DNA from: Amycolatopsis echigonensis
GTDB taxonomy: Bacteria; Actinomycetota; Actinomycetes; Mycobacteriales; Pseudonocardiaceae
Assembly (NCBI RefSeq): GCF_014174495.1
Contig: NZ_JACJHR010000044.1
Span: forward strand, 1-64,000
Direction of reading: 5' to 3'
Length of the DNA: 64,000 bases
The position numbers and the translations under genes are program-made. The notes beneath the pieces are model-generated. The model saw only the letters and a list, made by a program, of their open reading frames with translations, was not told the origin of the DNA and did no database searches. Below, piece after piece: positions 23,561 through 32,310 of the stretch (positions are counted from its first letter, which is position 1; each line of letters begins with the position of its first letter).

Positions 23561-24742
23561 ATGAGCAGGAGTGTGCTGATCTCGGGGGCGAGCATCGCGG
23601 GCCCGGCGCTGGCGTACTGGCTGAACCGGTACGGCTTCGCGGTCACCGTGGTGGAGAAGGCGCCCGCGGTGCGCGGCGGCGGCTATCCGATCGACATGCG
23701 CGGCCCGGCCGTCGAGGTGCTGCGGAGGATGGGGCTGGAGGAGAAGGCGCGGGCGAAGCACGTCGCGACCCGGCGGATCACGTTCCTCGACGAGGACGGC
23801 GACGTCCTGAACAGCGTCGAACCGGCCGCGCTCACCGGGGACGCGGCGGGGTACGACATCGAACTGGCGCGCGGAGACCTCACCGGCCTGTTGTACGACG
23901 CGGTCCGCGATGACGTCGAGTTCCGCTTCTCGGAGTCGATCGCCGCGCTGGACGACCGCGGCACCGGGGTCGACGTGATCTTCTCCAGCGGCCGGAGCCA
24001 GACGTTCGACCTGGTCATCGGCGCGGACGGGCTGCACTCGAAGACCCGCTCGCTGGCCTTCGGGCCGGAGGGGCCGTTCCACCGCTACCTCGGCTACTGC
24101 TTCGCCGGATTCACCATGCCGAACCATCTCGGCCTGTCGCACGAGGGCGTTTCCTGGGCGGTCGCGGGCCGGATGGCGACGCTCTACGCCACGAGCGACA
24201 GCGACGAGGTGCACGGGTTCCTGGTGTTCACCCGTGCCGACGCGCCGTTCTCCGCGTTCGCCGACCCGGCCGCGCAGCGCGACCTCGTCGCGAGCCGTTT
24301 CGAGGGATACGGCTGGGAGGTGCCGCGGATGGTCGAGGCGATGCGCACCGCCGACGATCTGTTCTTCGACGTGGTCAGCCAGATCCATCTGCCGGTGTGG
24401 TCGAAGGGCCGCGTCGCGCTGGCCGGGGACGCCGCGCACGCGACGTCGTTCCTGTCCGGACAGGGCTCGAGCCTCGCGATAATCGGTGCGTACCTGCTCG
24501 CGTACGAGCTGGCTGACGCTCCGCACGACGTCGCCTTCGCGGCGTACGAGAAGCGGTCGCGGGAGTTCGTGGAGGCCAACCAGGCGTTGGCGACCGGCGG
24601 GTCGGCGGTGATGTCGCCGCGAACTGAGGAGGAAGCGGCGGCGCGGAACGCGGCGTTGCGGGCGTTGGACGGGCTGCCGGGGGAATCGAGCTCCGAGGTG
24701 CACACCATGCTGACGCTGCCGCCGGAGCGCGCGACCGTCTGA
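23561..24742 (+). CDS. FAD-dependent monooxygenase (TetX/group A flavoprotein type)
   Basis: A 393-residue class A flavoprotein monooxygenase. The FAD-binding GxGxxG-like motif is SGASIAGPALAYWLNRYG; then GGGYPIDMRGPAVEVLRRMG, the DG motif VIGADGLHSKTRSL and the GD motif VALAGDAAHATSFLSGQG. The family hydroxylates aromatic and polyketide-like compounds; some members (TetX type) inactivate antibiotics. The ATG at 23561 has AAGGGGAG in front. A divergent MarR and its two operators suggest induction by a small molecule, which may be the substrate. No further gene belongs clearly to the unit. Confidence 0.9.
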   Translation: MSRSVLISGASIAGPALAYWLNRYGFAVTVVEKAPAVRGGGYPIDMRGPAVEVLRRMGLEEKARAKHVATRRITFLDEDGDVLNSVEPAALTGDAAGYDIELARGDLTGLLYDAVRDDVEFRFSESIAALDDRGTGVDVIFSSGRSQTFDLVIGADGLHSKTRSLAFGPEGPFHRYLGYCFAGFTMPNHLGLSHEGVSWAVAGRMATLYATSDSDEVHGFLVFTRADAPFSAFADPAAQRDLVASRFEGYGWEVPRMVEAMRTADDLFFDVVSQIHLPVWSKGRVALAGDAAHATSFLSGQGSSLAIIGAYLLAYELADAPHDVAFAAYEKRSREFVEANQALATGGSAVMSPRTEEEAAARNAALRALDGLPGESSSEVHTMLTLPPERATV

Positions 24743-24810
24743 GCTGCTGCTGGCGAGTCGCTGCCCGGCGCGCCGCCGCGGCGTGCGAGGCTACCCGGCG
24801 GCATTGCGCG

Positions 24811-26661
24811 GTGACGGAACGGGGCGGGATGAACGCGATTGCGCGCGGCGGCGGGATGCTGGCGGCGATTCTGGTGGTCGTCGGCGGGACGGCCGGGCTC
24901 GGAGTGGCACTCGGGCTCGGCGGGACGGCGGTGCTGGCCGGGCTGACCGCGTTGTTCTGCTTCATCGCCGCCACCGGCGGGCCGTTGCGACCGGACCTGT
25001 GGCTGTTCGCGGCGTTCGCTCCGGCGGTCGTGATCGGCGGGGCCGGGCCGCGGTTGCTGGGCGAGGTGTCGCCGGTCGCGTCGATCGCGCTGCTCGTGCT
25101 GGTGGTGTTCGCGGCGGCGGTGGTGCCCGCGCTGGGGCCGCGGTACGTGACGGTCGGGCTCGGGCTCGGCATGGCTTCGGTGTTCGGCTACGGCTTCCAG
25201 TTGAGCGGGGCGGCCAGCCCGGTGCAGATCATCTGCGCGCCGGCGCTGGCCGTCGGGGTCGTGTTCGTGCTGCGGCTGCTGATGGGCTTGAGCGATCCCG
25301 GCAAGCCGACCCGCACCGCGCTGGCCGACGCGCTCGCCGGACCGGATCGCGCCAGCGCGGAGCGAGCGGTGCGGCACTGGGTGACCGACCGGCCGCGGGC
25401 GTGGCAGGCGCGGGTTCTCGCCGGAGGCGCGCGCTACCACGGTACGGCTGCGGTGCTGCGGGATCGGCTGCGCGCGTTCGGCGAGGAGCAGGCGGCGGCG
25501 GTATCCCGCGTGCTCGACGCCGCGGACGAACAGGTCGCGGCACTGGCGGAAGCCGTGCGTGCCAAGACAGTTTCGGATCCGCCGGAGATCGAGCGGATCG
25601 ACCCGGACGTCGCGTTGCCCGGCGACACCGCCGCGTTGCTGGACGAGGCGTGGGCCGGGCTGTTCGCGATCCGGGAAGCCGTGCTGAACCGGGACGAGTC
25701 CATTGTGGACTTCCCGCGGCATCTCGTCCGCGAGGCGTTGCGGCGGGAGGCGACCGGGGTGTTCTCGTGGCGGTCCGCGCAATTGCGGCACGCGGTGCGG
25801 TGTGCGTTGGGGATGTTGGTCGCGGCGGTGATCGCCACGTTGCGCCCGGGCGACCCGCTCACGGTGTCGTTCCTGATGACGACGTTCGCGCTCATGCAGC
25901 CGGAATGGCGGGACACGCTGGCGAAGGCGTGGCAGCGCGCCGCCGGTGCGGCGGCCGGGGCCGTGGTGCTGGCGGTCGCGCTGTGGCTGTTGCCGCCCGG
26001 GGCGTTGCTGCCGCTGGGGATTGTCGCGCTGCTCGTCGGGTTCCCGTTCATGCAGGTGAAGCCGATGGTGTTCAACGGATGCATGGTGCTGATGAGCGTC
26101 GGGATGAACGCGACGACGCGGCATCTGGACGCGGTGTCGGTGCTCGTGGAGTACCTGCTGCTGGTGGCGCTGGCGGTGGTGATCGGGCTGCTGTTCGGTT
26201 TCGCCGCGGTTCCGGGGGTGCCGAAACCGTCTGTGGCGCAGCGGTTTTCCGACGCCGTCTCCGAGACTGGCGAACTGCTCGCGTCGGTGGCGGAGCGGTT
26301 GCGCGGCGGAGGCGGCCGGCGTGAGGTCGGGCTGCGGTTTCGCGCGGCGGCCCGGACACATCAGGACTTGCTGAGCCCCGAGCCCGGCAGCCGGGAGCCT
26401 TCGTCGGAGCAACGAGAAGCTTTGGAGGAGGTCGGGGAGGGATTGCGCGGCCTCGCCGCGTCGGCGGGCGCGCTGCTGCAGCGAGGCGGGCAGTCGCCGA
26501 CGATGGCGTCCTTCGCGGAGGCGGCTGCGGGCGCGTTGGCGGGGAGCGGGGAATTGCCCGCACGTCCGGTGGAGGCGGACGAGGAGGAGCGGCTGCTGGC
26601 CGACCTCGTACGGGCTGACCTGCTGCGCGTGCATCGCGGCGCGGAGGTGCTCGCCGGCTGA
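24811..26661 (+). CDS. FUSC-family membrane protein (fusaric acid resistance/aromatic acid exporter type)
   Basis: A 616-residue membrane protein with two blocks of about six hydrophobic helices (residues about 10-165 and 330-470) separated and followed by helical cytoplasmic parts. This is the FUSC/YccS-like layout. The second block shows 'ALGMLVAAVIATLRPGDPLTV' and 'TFALMQPEWRDTLAKAWQRAAG', a family hallmark. Such proteins are linked to efflux of aromatic acids or to envelope integrity. The GTG at 24811 is used; an ATG at 24829 behind GGGGCGGG is an equal candidate. It lies 68 bases after the monooxygenase, in the same direction, so a linked role (export of the inducer or product) is possible. 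Confidence 0.85.
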   Translation: MTERGGMNAIARGGGMLAAILVVVGGTAGLGVALGLGGTAVLAGLTALFCFIAATGGPLRPDLWLFAAFAPAVVIGGAGPRLLGEVSPVASIALLVLVVFAAAVVPALGPRYVTVGLGLGMASVFGYGFQLSGAASPVQIICAPALAVGVVFVLRLLMGLSDPGKPTRTALADALAGPDRASAERAVRHWVTDRPRAWQARVLAGGARYHGTAAVLRDRLRAFGEEQAAAVSRVLDAADEQVAALAEAVRAKTVSDPPEIERIDPDVALPGDTAALLDEAWAGLFAIREAVLNRDESIVDFPRHLVREALRREATGVFSWRSAQLRHAVRCALGMLVAAVIATLRPGDPLTVSFLMTTFALMQPEWRDTLAKAWQRAAGAAAGAVVLAVALWLLPPGALLPLGIVALLVGFPFMQVKPMVFNGCMVLMSVGMNATTRHLDAVSVLVEYLLLVALAVVIGLLFGFAAVPGVPKPSVAQRFSDAVSETGELLASVAERLRGGGGRREVGLRFRAAARTHQDLLSPEPGSREPSSEQREALEEVGEGLRGLAASAGALLQRGGQSPTMASFAEAAAGALAGSGELPARPVEADEEERLLADLVRADLLRVHRGAEVLAG

Positions 26662-26664
26662 AAG

Positions 26665-26895
26665 GCCACCACCCCCGCGCCGGGCCTCCAAACCACCGGC
26701 GCGGTCAACGGCAACTGCCACGACTGGCGCTAGCCGCCCCTGGTGGGCTGGGACGGCTGGCCGTCGACCAACCTGCGCGACCGGCTGACGAACGCGGACT
26801 TCGGCACCGCGACGATCAAGATCAGCGAAGGCCGGTACCCGGACCTGCTGGAGAAGTCGAAGCCCGCCGGAATCCCCTTCGACCCGCGCGGCTGA
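26665..26895 (+). pseudogene. Gene remnant with in-frame stop
   Basis: One frame reads from 26665 to the TGA at 26893-26895 with coherent protein-like text (PAPGLQTTGAVNGNCHDWR, stop at 26731, then PPLVGWDGWPSTNLRDRL and ATIKISEGRYPDLLEKSKPA, ending GIPFDPRG). It has no start codon or ribosome site and an internal TAG. It looks like the decayed 3' part of an unrecognised gene on the same strand as the FUSC gene. The parent family is not known to me. Confidence 0.45.
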
Positions 26896-26920
26896 GGTTT
26901 CCATCACGGCCCGCCGCAAT

Positions 26921-26954
26921 CCGTGAGGTGATTCCCTCGGGGGGCCCTTCACGG
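26921..26954. terminator. Imperfect terminator-like hairpin
   Basis: CCGTGAGG (26921-26928) pairs imperfectly with CCCTTCACGG (26945-26954); the loop includes GATTCCCTC. The same outer arms and loop letters recur in the terminator at 37202-37251, so this is probably a related terminator for the FUSC/remnant unit. Confidence 0.45.
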
Positions 26955-27037
26955 ACCACCGAACCGCCGCCGACCCCGCAACGATCGAGGCACCCACCCC
27001 ACCCCCGCACCCCGATACGAAGCCTCCTCGGCGGTCC

Positions 27038-27082
27038 GGGGGTGCTTGTCAAGGCATCTTTCCCGCCTTGACAAGCACCCCC
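27038..27082. terminator. 18-bp perfect hairpin
   Basis: GGGGGTGCTTGTCAAGGC (27038-27055) and its exact complement (27065-27082) flank a 9-base loop. It is strong enough to be a terminator for the upstream unit, although it lacks a T-run. It ends 79 bases before the CoA-transferase start, so a protein-binding or leader role cannot be excluded. Confidence 0.6.
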
Positions 27083-27160
27083 AGACCGTCAGCACACTCC
27101 GGCTTCGGGGTGCCCCACGCAACACAGCATCCCCGCGAAATCCGGGTAATAGTAAGCAGC

Positions 27161-28357
27161 ATGCACCCAGCCACCGCCGCGCTCCCGCTGGACGGAATCA
27201 CCGTCGTCTCCATCGAACAGGCCGTCGCCGCCCCGCTGGCCACCCGCACCCTCGCCGACCTGGGCGCTCGCGTTATCAAGGTCGAGCGAGCCGACGGCGG
27301 GGACTTCGCCCGCGAATACGACCACGTCGTCCACGGCACCGGCGCGCATTTCGTCTGGCTCAACCGCGGCAAGGAATCCCTCGCCGTAGACCTGAAGACC
27401 GCGGAAGGCCGCGACGTCGTCCAGCGCCTGATCGCCCGCGCCGACGTCTTCGTGCAGAATCTGGCCCCCGGCGCGGCCGCGAGGCTCGGGTTCGGCGCGG
27501 CCGGACTGCGGGCCGACCACCCGGAACTCGTAGCGGTCGACCTCTCCGGCTACGGCACCGGCGGCCCGAAGGAGCAGCGCAAGGCCTACGACATGCTGGT
27601 CCAGGCCGAAGCCGGGCTGATCGGCATCACCGGCACGCCGGACACCCCGGTCAAGACCGGCATCCCGACGTCCGACATCGCCTCCGGGATGTACTGCGCG
27701 CAGGCGGTCCTCGCGGCGCTCTTGCGACGCTGGCGGACCGGGCAGGGCGCGACCGTCGAGGTGTCGATGCTGGAGGCGACCGTCGAGTGGATGGGCTACG
27801 CGATGTACAGCCAGATGTACTCCGGACGCCAGCCCGCGCGGATGGGCCTGAGCCACGCCTCGATCGCGCCGTATGACGCGTATCCGACGAAAGACGGTCA
27901 GATGCTGATCGGGGTCCAGAACGACAGCGGCTGGCGGACGTTGGTCACCTCGGTCCTCGAAGCGCCGCGACTGGCCGAGGATCCGCGATTCACCACGAAC
28001 GTGCTGCGCGTGGAACACCGCGCGGAATGCGACGCGGCGGTCGCCGCCGAAACGGCGCGATGGTCCACAGTGGAATTGGACGAGCGGCTCGCGAAAGCGG
28101 GAATCCCCGCGGCGCAAGTGAAACAGGTGGCCGACGTCGTGGCCGATCCGCAGCTGCGCGCCCGCGATCGCTGGCGAAAGATCGGCACCGAACACGCGAC
28201 CGTCGACGCGTTGCTGCCGCCGGTGACGTTCGCGGACGTCGAGGCGCGCATGGGCGACGTGCCGGCGTTCGGCGCGCATACCCGTGCGCTGCTTGAAGAA
28301 GCCGGGGTGGACGCGGAAGAGCTGCTGCGCCGGGGGATCGCCGCCGGGCCGCGTTGA
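27161..28357 (+). CDS. CaiB/BaiF family CoA-transferase
   Basis: A 398-residue class III CoA-transferase that moves CoA between carboxylic acids. Seen: N-terminal Rossmann part (VVSIEQAVAAPLATRTLADLGARVIKVE), the catalytic Asp region (LAVDLKTAEGRDVV), QNLAPGAAARLGFG, and ISGYGTGGP-like 'LSGYGTGGPKEQRKAYDMLVQ'. The pattern is close to formyl-CoA/2-hydroxyacid and (R)-benzylsuccinate-type family members, so the acid is not defined. TAATAG lies 8 bases before the ATG at 27161, suggesting a leaderless mRNA. A MarR gene follows in the same direction. The second, two-domain CoA-transferase of this cluster is on the other strand. Confidence 0.9.
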   Translation: MHPATAALPLDGITVVSIEQAVAAPLATRTLADLGARVIKVERADGGDFAREYDHVVHGTGAHFVWLNRGKESLAVDLKTAEGRDVVQRLIARADVFVQNLAPGAAARLGFGAAGLRADHPELVAVDLSGYGTGGPKEQRKAYDMLVQAEAGLIGITGTPDTPVKTGIPTSDIASGMYCAQAVLAALLRRWRTGQGATVEVSMLEATVEWMGYAMYSQMYSGRQPARMGLSHASIAPYDAYPTKDGQMLIGVQNDSGWRTLVTSVLEAPRLAEDPRFTTNVLRVEHRAECDAAVAAETARWSTVELDERLAKAGIPAAQVKQVADVVADPQLRARDRWRKIGTEHATVDALLPPVTFADVEARMGDVPAFGAHTRALLEEAGVDAEELLRRGIAAGPR

Positions 28358-28382
28358 CAGTTGTATGGTGCATCTCTAGCAT
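28354..28382 (+). promoter_or_regulatory. Consensus promoter for the MarR-type gene
   Basis: TTGACA (28354-28359) and TAGCAT (28377-28382) are separated by 17 bp. The expected start of transcription (about 28389-28391) falls on the ATG of the marR gene, so the message would be leaderless. The -35 overlaps the stop of the CoA-transferase gene. Confidence 0.7.
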
Positions 28383-28390
28383 GCGGGGAC

Positions 28391-28819
28391 ATGCCGGGAG
28401 AAGGCCGCGACGGCGATGCCCTGGACGCGATCCACCGCGCGATGATCCTCTTTTCCCGCGGGTCGCGGGTGCGCTCGAACGAACTGTACGAGGGGCTCGG
28501 GTTCGTGCAGTACACGATGCTGTCCTCGATCGACCTCGCGGATTGCGCGCACGCGGCGGATCTCGCCCAGGAGTACGGGCTCGACCCCTCGACCGTCAGC
28601 AGGCAGCTGGCGGAGCTGGAAAACGCCGGGCTGCTGGTGCGCGGCCCGGACCCGCGGCATTCGCGCAGGCAGCGGCTCGAGCTGACCGAAACCGGGCACC
28701 GCGCGCTGGCGGTTACCCGTGCGGCGCAACGGGAACGGCTCGAAGAGCGGCTGCGGGACTGGCCCAGCGGCGACGTCGCCGAGTTCGCGCGGCTGCTGAG
28801 CAAGTTCGTCGAATCCTGA
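28391..28819 (+). CDS. MarR family transcriptional regulator
   Basis: A 142-residue MarR-type protein: 'GLGFVQYTMLSSIDLADCAHAADLAQEYGLDPSTVSRQLAELENAGLLVRGPDPRHSRRQRLELTETGHRAL' shortened here to its key parts, the recognition helix around PSTVSRQL and the wing around GPDPRHSRRQ. The ATG at 28391 is favoured over an upstream ATG because the promoter TTGACA-17-TAGCAT places transcription start there. It lies 33 bases after a CoA-transferase gene and is convergent with a LysR gene. It may control the acyl-CoA cluster; the target is unknown. Confidence 0.88.
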   Translation: MPGEGRDGDALDAIHRAMILFSRGSRVRSNELYEGLGFVQYTMLSSIDLADCAHAADLAQEYGLDPSTVSRQLAELENAGLLVRGPDPRHSRRQRLELTETGHRALAVTRAAQRERLEERLRDWPSGDVAEFARLLSKFVES

Positions 28820-28868
28820 GAGTCCATTGTGGACGATCGGCGGTCGTGCGGGTGCCGCCGGGTCGTGG

Positions 28869-29795
28869 TCACCCGCGGCGGATCGGGCCCAGTTTCGCGG
28901 AAAGGTCCTCGGCGAGATCGGCCGGACGGGGCGGTCCGGCGGCGCGGTCGGCGGCCCAGGCGAGCGCGAGCCTGCTCGGTTCCCAGCCGTCCTCGTCGAT
29001 CCGGACCAGCTTGAACTCCGGCGGCGAGAACATCCGGCCGATGAACGACGCCGGCGCGTAGGTCACGAGCGCGACCAGCCGCCGGTTGAACACCTGCGCC
29101 GCCATCTCGAGCTCACCGCCGCGTCCGCTGACCGCGCGGACGATGTTGCGGATCCCGCGTTTCGCGAGCCGCCGGGTCAGCGTGGCGAGGATGAGCGGGT
29201 TCGGCCGGGCGAAGTCGATGACCACCTCGCGGTCGCGGAGTTCTTCGATGTGCACCAGGTCGCGGCAGGCGAGCGGATCGTCCGCGCGGACCGCGATCGC
29301 GCCCTGGTACTCGGCGACGGTGCGGGCGCGCAGCCGCGGGTCCTCGACCGCGAGGTGGATCAGCCCGAGTTCGAGGTGCCCGGACACGAGTTTCGCGGTG
29401 ACTTCGGCGGCCGAACCGGCCACCTCGAACGTCGCCGGGACGGCCAGCCCGCCGACCGCGGTTTCGAGGTCTTCGAGCAGATCCGACGGAGCGTACGCGG
29501 TGGCCCCGATCCGGATCGGCGTGCCGTCCTCGAGAACTCCCGCCGCGATGTCCCGGAGACCGTCGACCTGGCGCAGGATCGCCCGCGCCGGGCCGAGAAG
29601 CGCTTGGCCCAGCGGGGTGAGCCGGACCTCGTGGTAATGCCGTTCGAACAGCGGGCCGCCGAGTTCGCGCTCCAGCAGCTTGATCTGCTTGCTGAGCGGC
29701 GGAGGCGTGATCCGCAGCCGGTCCGCCGCGCGTTTGAAGTGCAGTTCGTCGGCGACCGCGACGAAGTACTTCAGCCGGGTGAAATCGATCTCCAT
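28869..29795 (-). CDS. LysR family transcriptional regulator
   Basis: A 308-residue LysR-type regulator: N-terminal helix-turn-helix (LKYFVAVADELHFKRAADRLRITPPPLSKQIKLLE) over residues 8-60, shown here as KYFVAVADELHFKRAADRL and PPPLSKQIKLLERELG, then the periplasmic-binding-protein-like effector domain from about residue 90. It reads in the same direction as, and 101 bases after, the CoA-transferase/acyl-CoA dehydrogenase operon, and probably has its own promoter in that gap. LysR regulators usually sit beside the pathway they control and respond to an intermediate; here the intermediate is unknown. Confidence 0.9.
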   Translation of the reverse strand: MEIDFTRLKYFVAVADELHFKRAADRLRITPPPLSKQIKLLERELGGPLFERHYHEVRLTPLGQALLGPARAILRQVDGLRDIAAGVLEDGTPIRIGATAYAPSDLLEDLETAVGGLAVPATFEVAGSAAEVTAKLVSGHLELGLIHLAVEDPRLRARTVAEYQGAIAVRADDPLACRDLVHIEELRDREVVIDFARPNPLILATLTRRLAKRGIRNIVRAVSGRGGELEMAAQVFNRRLVALVTYAPASFIGRMFSPPEFKLVRIDEDGWEPSRLALAWAADRAAGPPRPADLAEDLSAKLGPIRRG

Positions 29796-29896
29796 CGTCC
29801 AATGTCCAGCGAGGCGGGCGGGTTCCGGCGATCATACGGCGGGTTCGGCCGATTGTCGGGACGGCTTCGGCACCGGGGAGTGGTGAAGCTCGGCGC

Positions 29897-32289
29897 TCAC
29901 CCGGCGCGAGCGGCGCTCCCGTCTTGCTCGTCCGGTGCCTCCAGCACTCCGCGCGCGATCAGACCTGCCGTCTCCGCAACCCCTAGTCCCAATAGCTCAG
30001 CCGCGATCTCGAACGTCTGCTCGCCCAGCAACGGCGCCTGCCCCACCGGCGGGTCAGCGACGTGCGCCGCGTGGATCTGCACGTTTTCGAGCACATACGG
30101 CTCCTCCGCGTACGGATGCAGCTCCTCCCGGAATGCCCGCCGCTCCCGGTACTGCTCCCATTCCGGCAGGTCTCCCGCCCGCAGCATCGCCCCGGCGGGA
30201 ACGCCGGCGGCCTGCAGCAGATCCATCGCCGCGAACGGAGAACGCCGCTCCGTCCACTCGGTCACCGCCGCGTCGATCCGGGCCCGGGAAGCAGCCCGGC
30301 CGGAGCGGGTGGCCAACGCGGGGTCGGCCGCCAGGTCGGGGCGGTCCAGCACCGCGCACAACGCACCCCAATCCGCGTCGTTCCGGACGGTGACGGCCAG
30401 CCAGTCGTCGTCCCCGGCGGCCGGGAAGACGCCCCAAGGCGCGTCATGCGCGGGCTCGGTCAGGCGATGTCCGCGGCGGGCCAGGTCTTCGGCGGCGATC
30501 CGGTCCGCGAAATGACTGAGCATCACCTCGGATTGCGCGACGCTCACCGCTCCGCCCTCGGCACTGCGTTCTCGCCGGACAAGGAGCGCCAGCGCGGCCA
30601 GCGCGCCGATCCGGGCGCATACGTGGTCCGGGTAGACCGTGACGGCGTCGCTGAACGTGCCCGGTTCGCCCGGATAGATCCACTCGCTGGTGAGACCCGT
30701 CGCGGCGCGCACGAGCGGACCGTAGCCGAGCCGTTTCGCCCACGGACCGGTCGGGCCGAACGCCGAGCTGTCCACCACGACGATGCCCGGGTTCACCTCG
30801 GACAACGCGGCCCGGTCGAGTTTCAGGGAGGCGAGGACGCCGGGTTTGAAGTTGGTAAGCACGACGTCCGACTGGGCGACGAGCCGCCGCACCAGGGCTT
30901 GGCCTTCGGGATCGCGCAGGTTGACGCCGATGGCCCGTTTGTTGCGGTGCCCGGCGGCGAATCCGTGCGACATCAGGCCGGGCAGCGCGGCGCGGGAACC
31001 GTCCGGGAAAGCGGAGTTCTCGATCTTGATGACATCCGCGCCGAGGTCGCCGAAGAGCCGTCCGGTGTCGCCGCCGACGACGATCACGCCGAGGTCGAGG
31101 ACCCGGATTCCCTCCAGCGGACGTCCTTCGCCGCGCCGGGGGCGAGCGGCCAGGATCGGCGCGGAGGCGACTCGCGCGCCGGTGTCCGGACCGGCGACGG
31201 CGCGGCGTCCGTCGATTTCGGCGATCCCGGCCGGGACCGGCGCGACCAGCCCGGGCGACAGTTCGGTGTCACGGAAGAAGCCGCGGGCCGCAAGCTGGTC
31301 GGTGTGCAGGGCTTCGGCGAGCGTGAGCACCGCGGCGGTGGGCACGCCGTGACGCTGGCCCTCGCACTCCAGTTCGGCGCGGGTGCGTTCGGCGAAGAAC
31401 CGGCCGATCGCGGGCAGCAGGTCCGGCGACGCGTAGCGTTCCTGCAGCTGGTCGTACTTCGGGTCGGCGAATGCGGTCGGGCTGCCCATCCACTCGAACA
31501 TCCCGCGCCACTGCCGCCGCGACAGCAGGCAGATCCGGATATACCCGTCCTGGCAAGGGAAAATCGGGTACCGGTGGCGTTCTTCGGTGCGTCCGCGGGG
31601 AAGGTCGCTCAGCGGAACCCCGGCGGCCGCGCTGCCGACCATGCCGAACGCCGGGTCCAGCGCCTGCATCGCCCCGTCGAGGACGGAGAAGTCGATGCGT
31701 CGCCGCGTCCGGTGCGCAGCCGGTCCAGGTACAGGCTCACCGCCTGGAACGCGGCTTGCGCGGCGGCGACGTGGTACGGCAGTTCGCCGGGCGGCAGCAG
31801 CGGAGCGCGGCCGGGGATGCCGGAGCGGGAGAGTTCGCCGGTCAGCGCGTGGAACACCGGAGTGGTGGCCTGCCAGTGCCGCCGGGTCGTGGCGCGGCCG
31901 AAGTCGCTGATCGACAGGACGACCAGCGCGGGATGCCGGGTGCGCAGGCCGGGGACGTCGAGCAGTTCCTCGGCGGGCGAACCCGGCGGGGTGGTCTCGA
32001 TCAGGAGATCGGCGTCGGCCAGCAGCTGCTGCCAGCCGTGCGAGCCGGGTTCGGCGGTGGCGTGGGCGAAGCCGTGCCGGTCGATGGCGGTGCCGATCGC
32101 GACGCCGTCGACGACCGGGCCGGTGGTCTGTTCGTCGGTGACGCCGGGCAGGACGACCCGGGTGACGCGCGCGCCGAGATCGGCCAGCAGCCGGCCGGTC
32201 GCGGTCATCGGGCCGGAGGACAGGTCGAGCACGCGGACGCCGCACAGCGGCGGGTCGTAGGCGTCGGCGGTGGGGGAGGTGTCGGGCAA
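29897..32289 (-). pseudogene. Two-domain CaiB/BaiF CoA-transferase, frameshifted
   Basis: Two joined class III CoA-transferase units of about 400 residues each. The first part reads from a TTG at 32289 in one frame (LCGVRVLDLSSGPMTATGRL through AFQAVSLYLDRLRTGRG). Homology then continues in the next frame (RRIDFSVLDGAMQALDPAFG, second domain EGIRVLDLGVIVVGGDTGRL, to the stop at 29897). One missing base near 31702-31707 explains the shift. The first domain lacks some usual motifs, as in other tandem CaiB proteins. It follows the acyl-CoA dehydrogenase gene by 21 bases. Either the gene is broken, or the assembly has an error in this GC-rich run. Confidence 0.8.
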
Positions 32290-32310
32290 GGGAACCAGCC
32301 TCCTCGAGGC

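Noticed and set aside
24184..26997. 937-codon minus-strand frame opposite the FUSC gene
   Set aside because: Composition is His/Arg/Gln-rich, with no domains, and it runs antisense to a well-supported membrane protein and monooxygenase.
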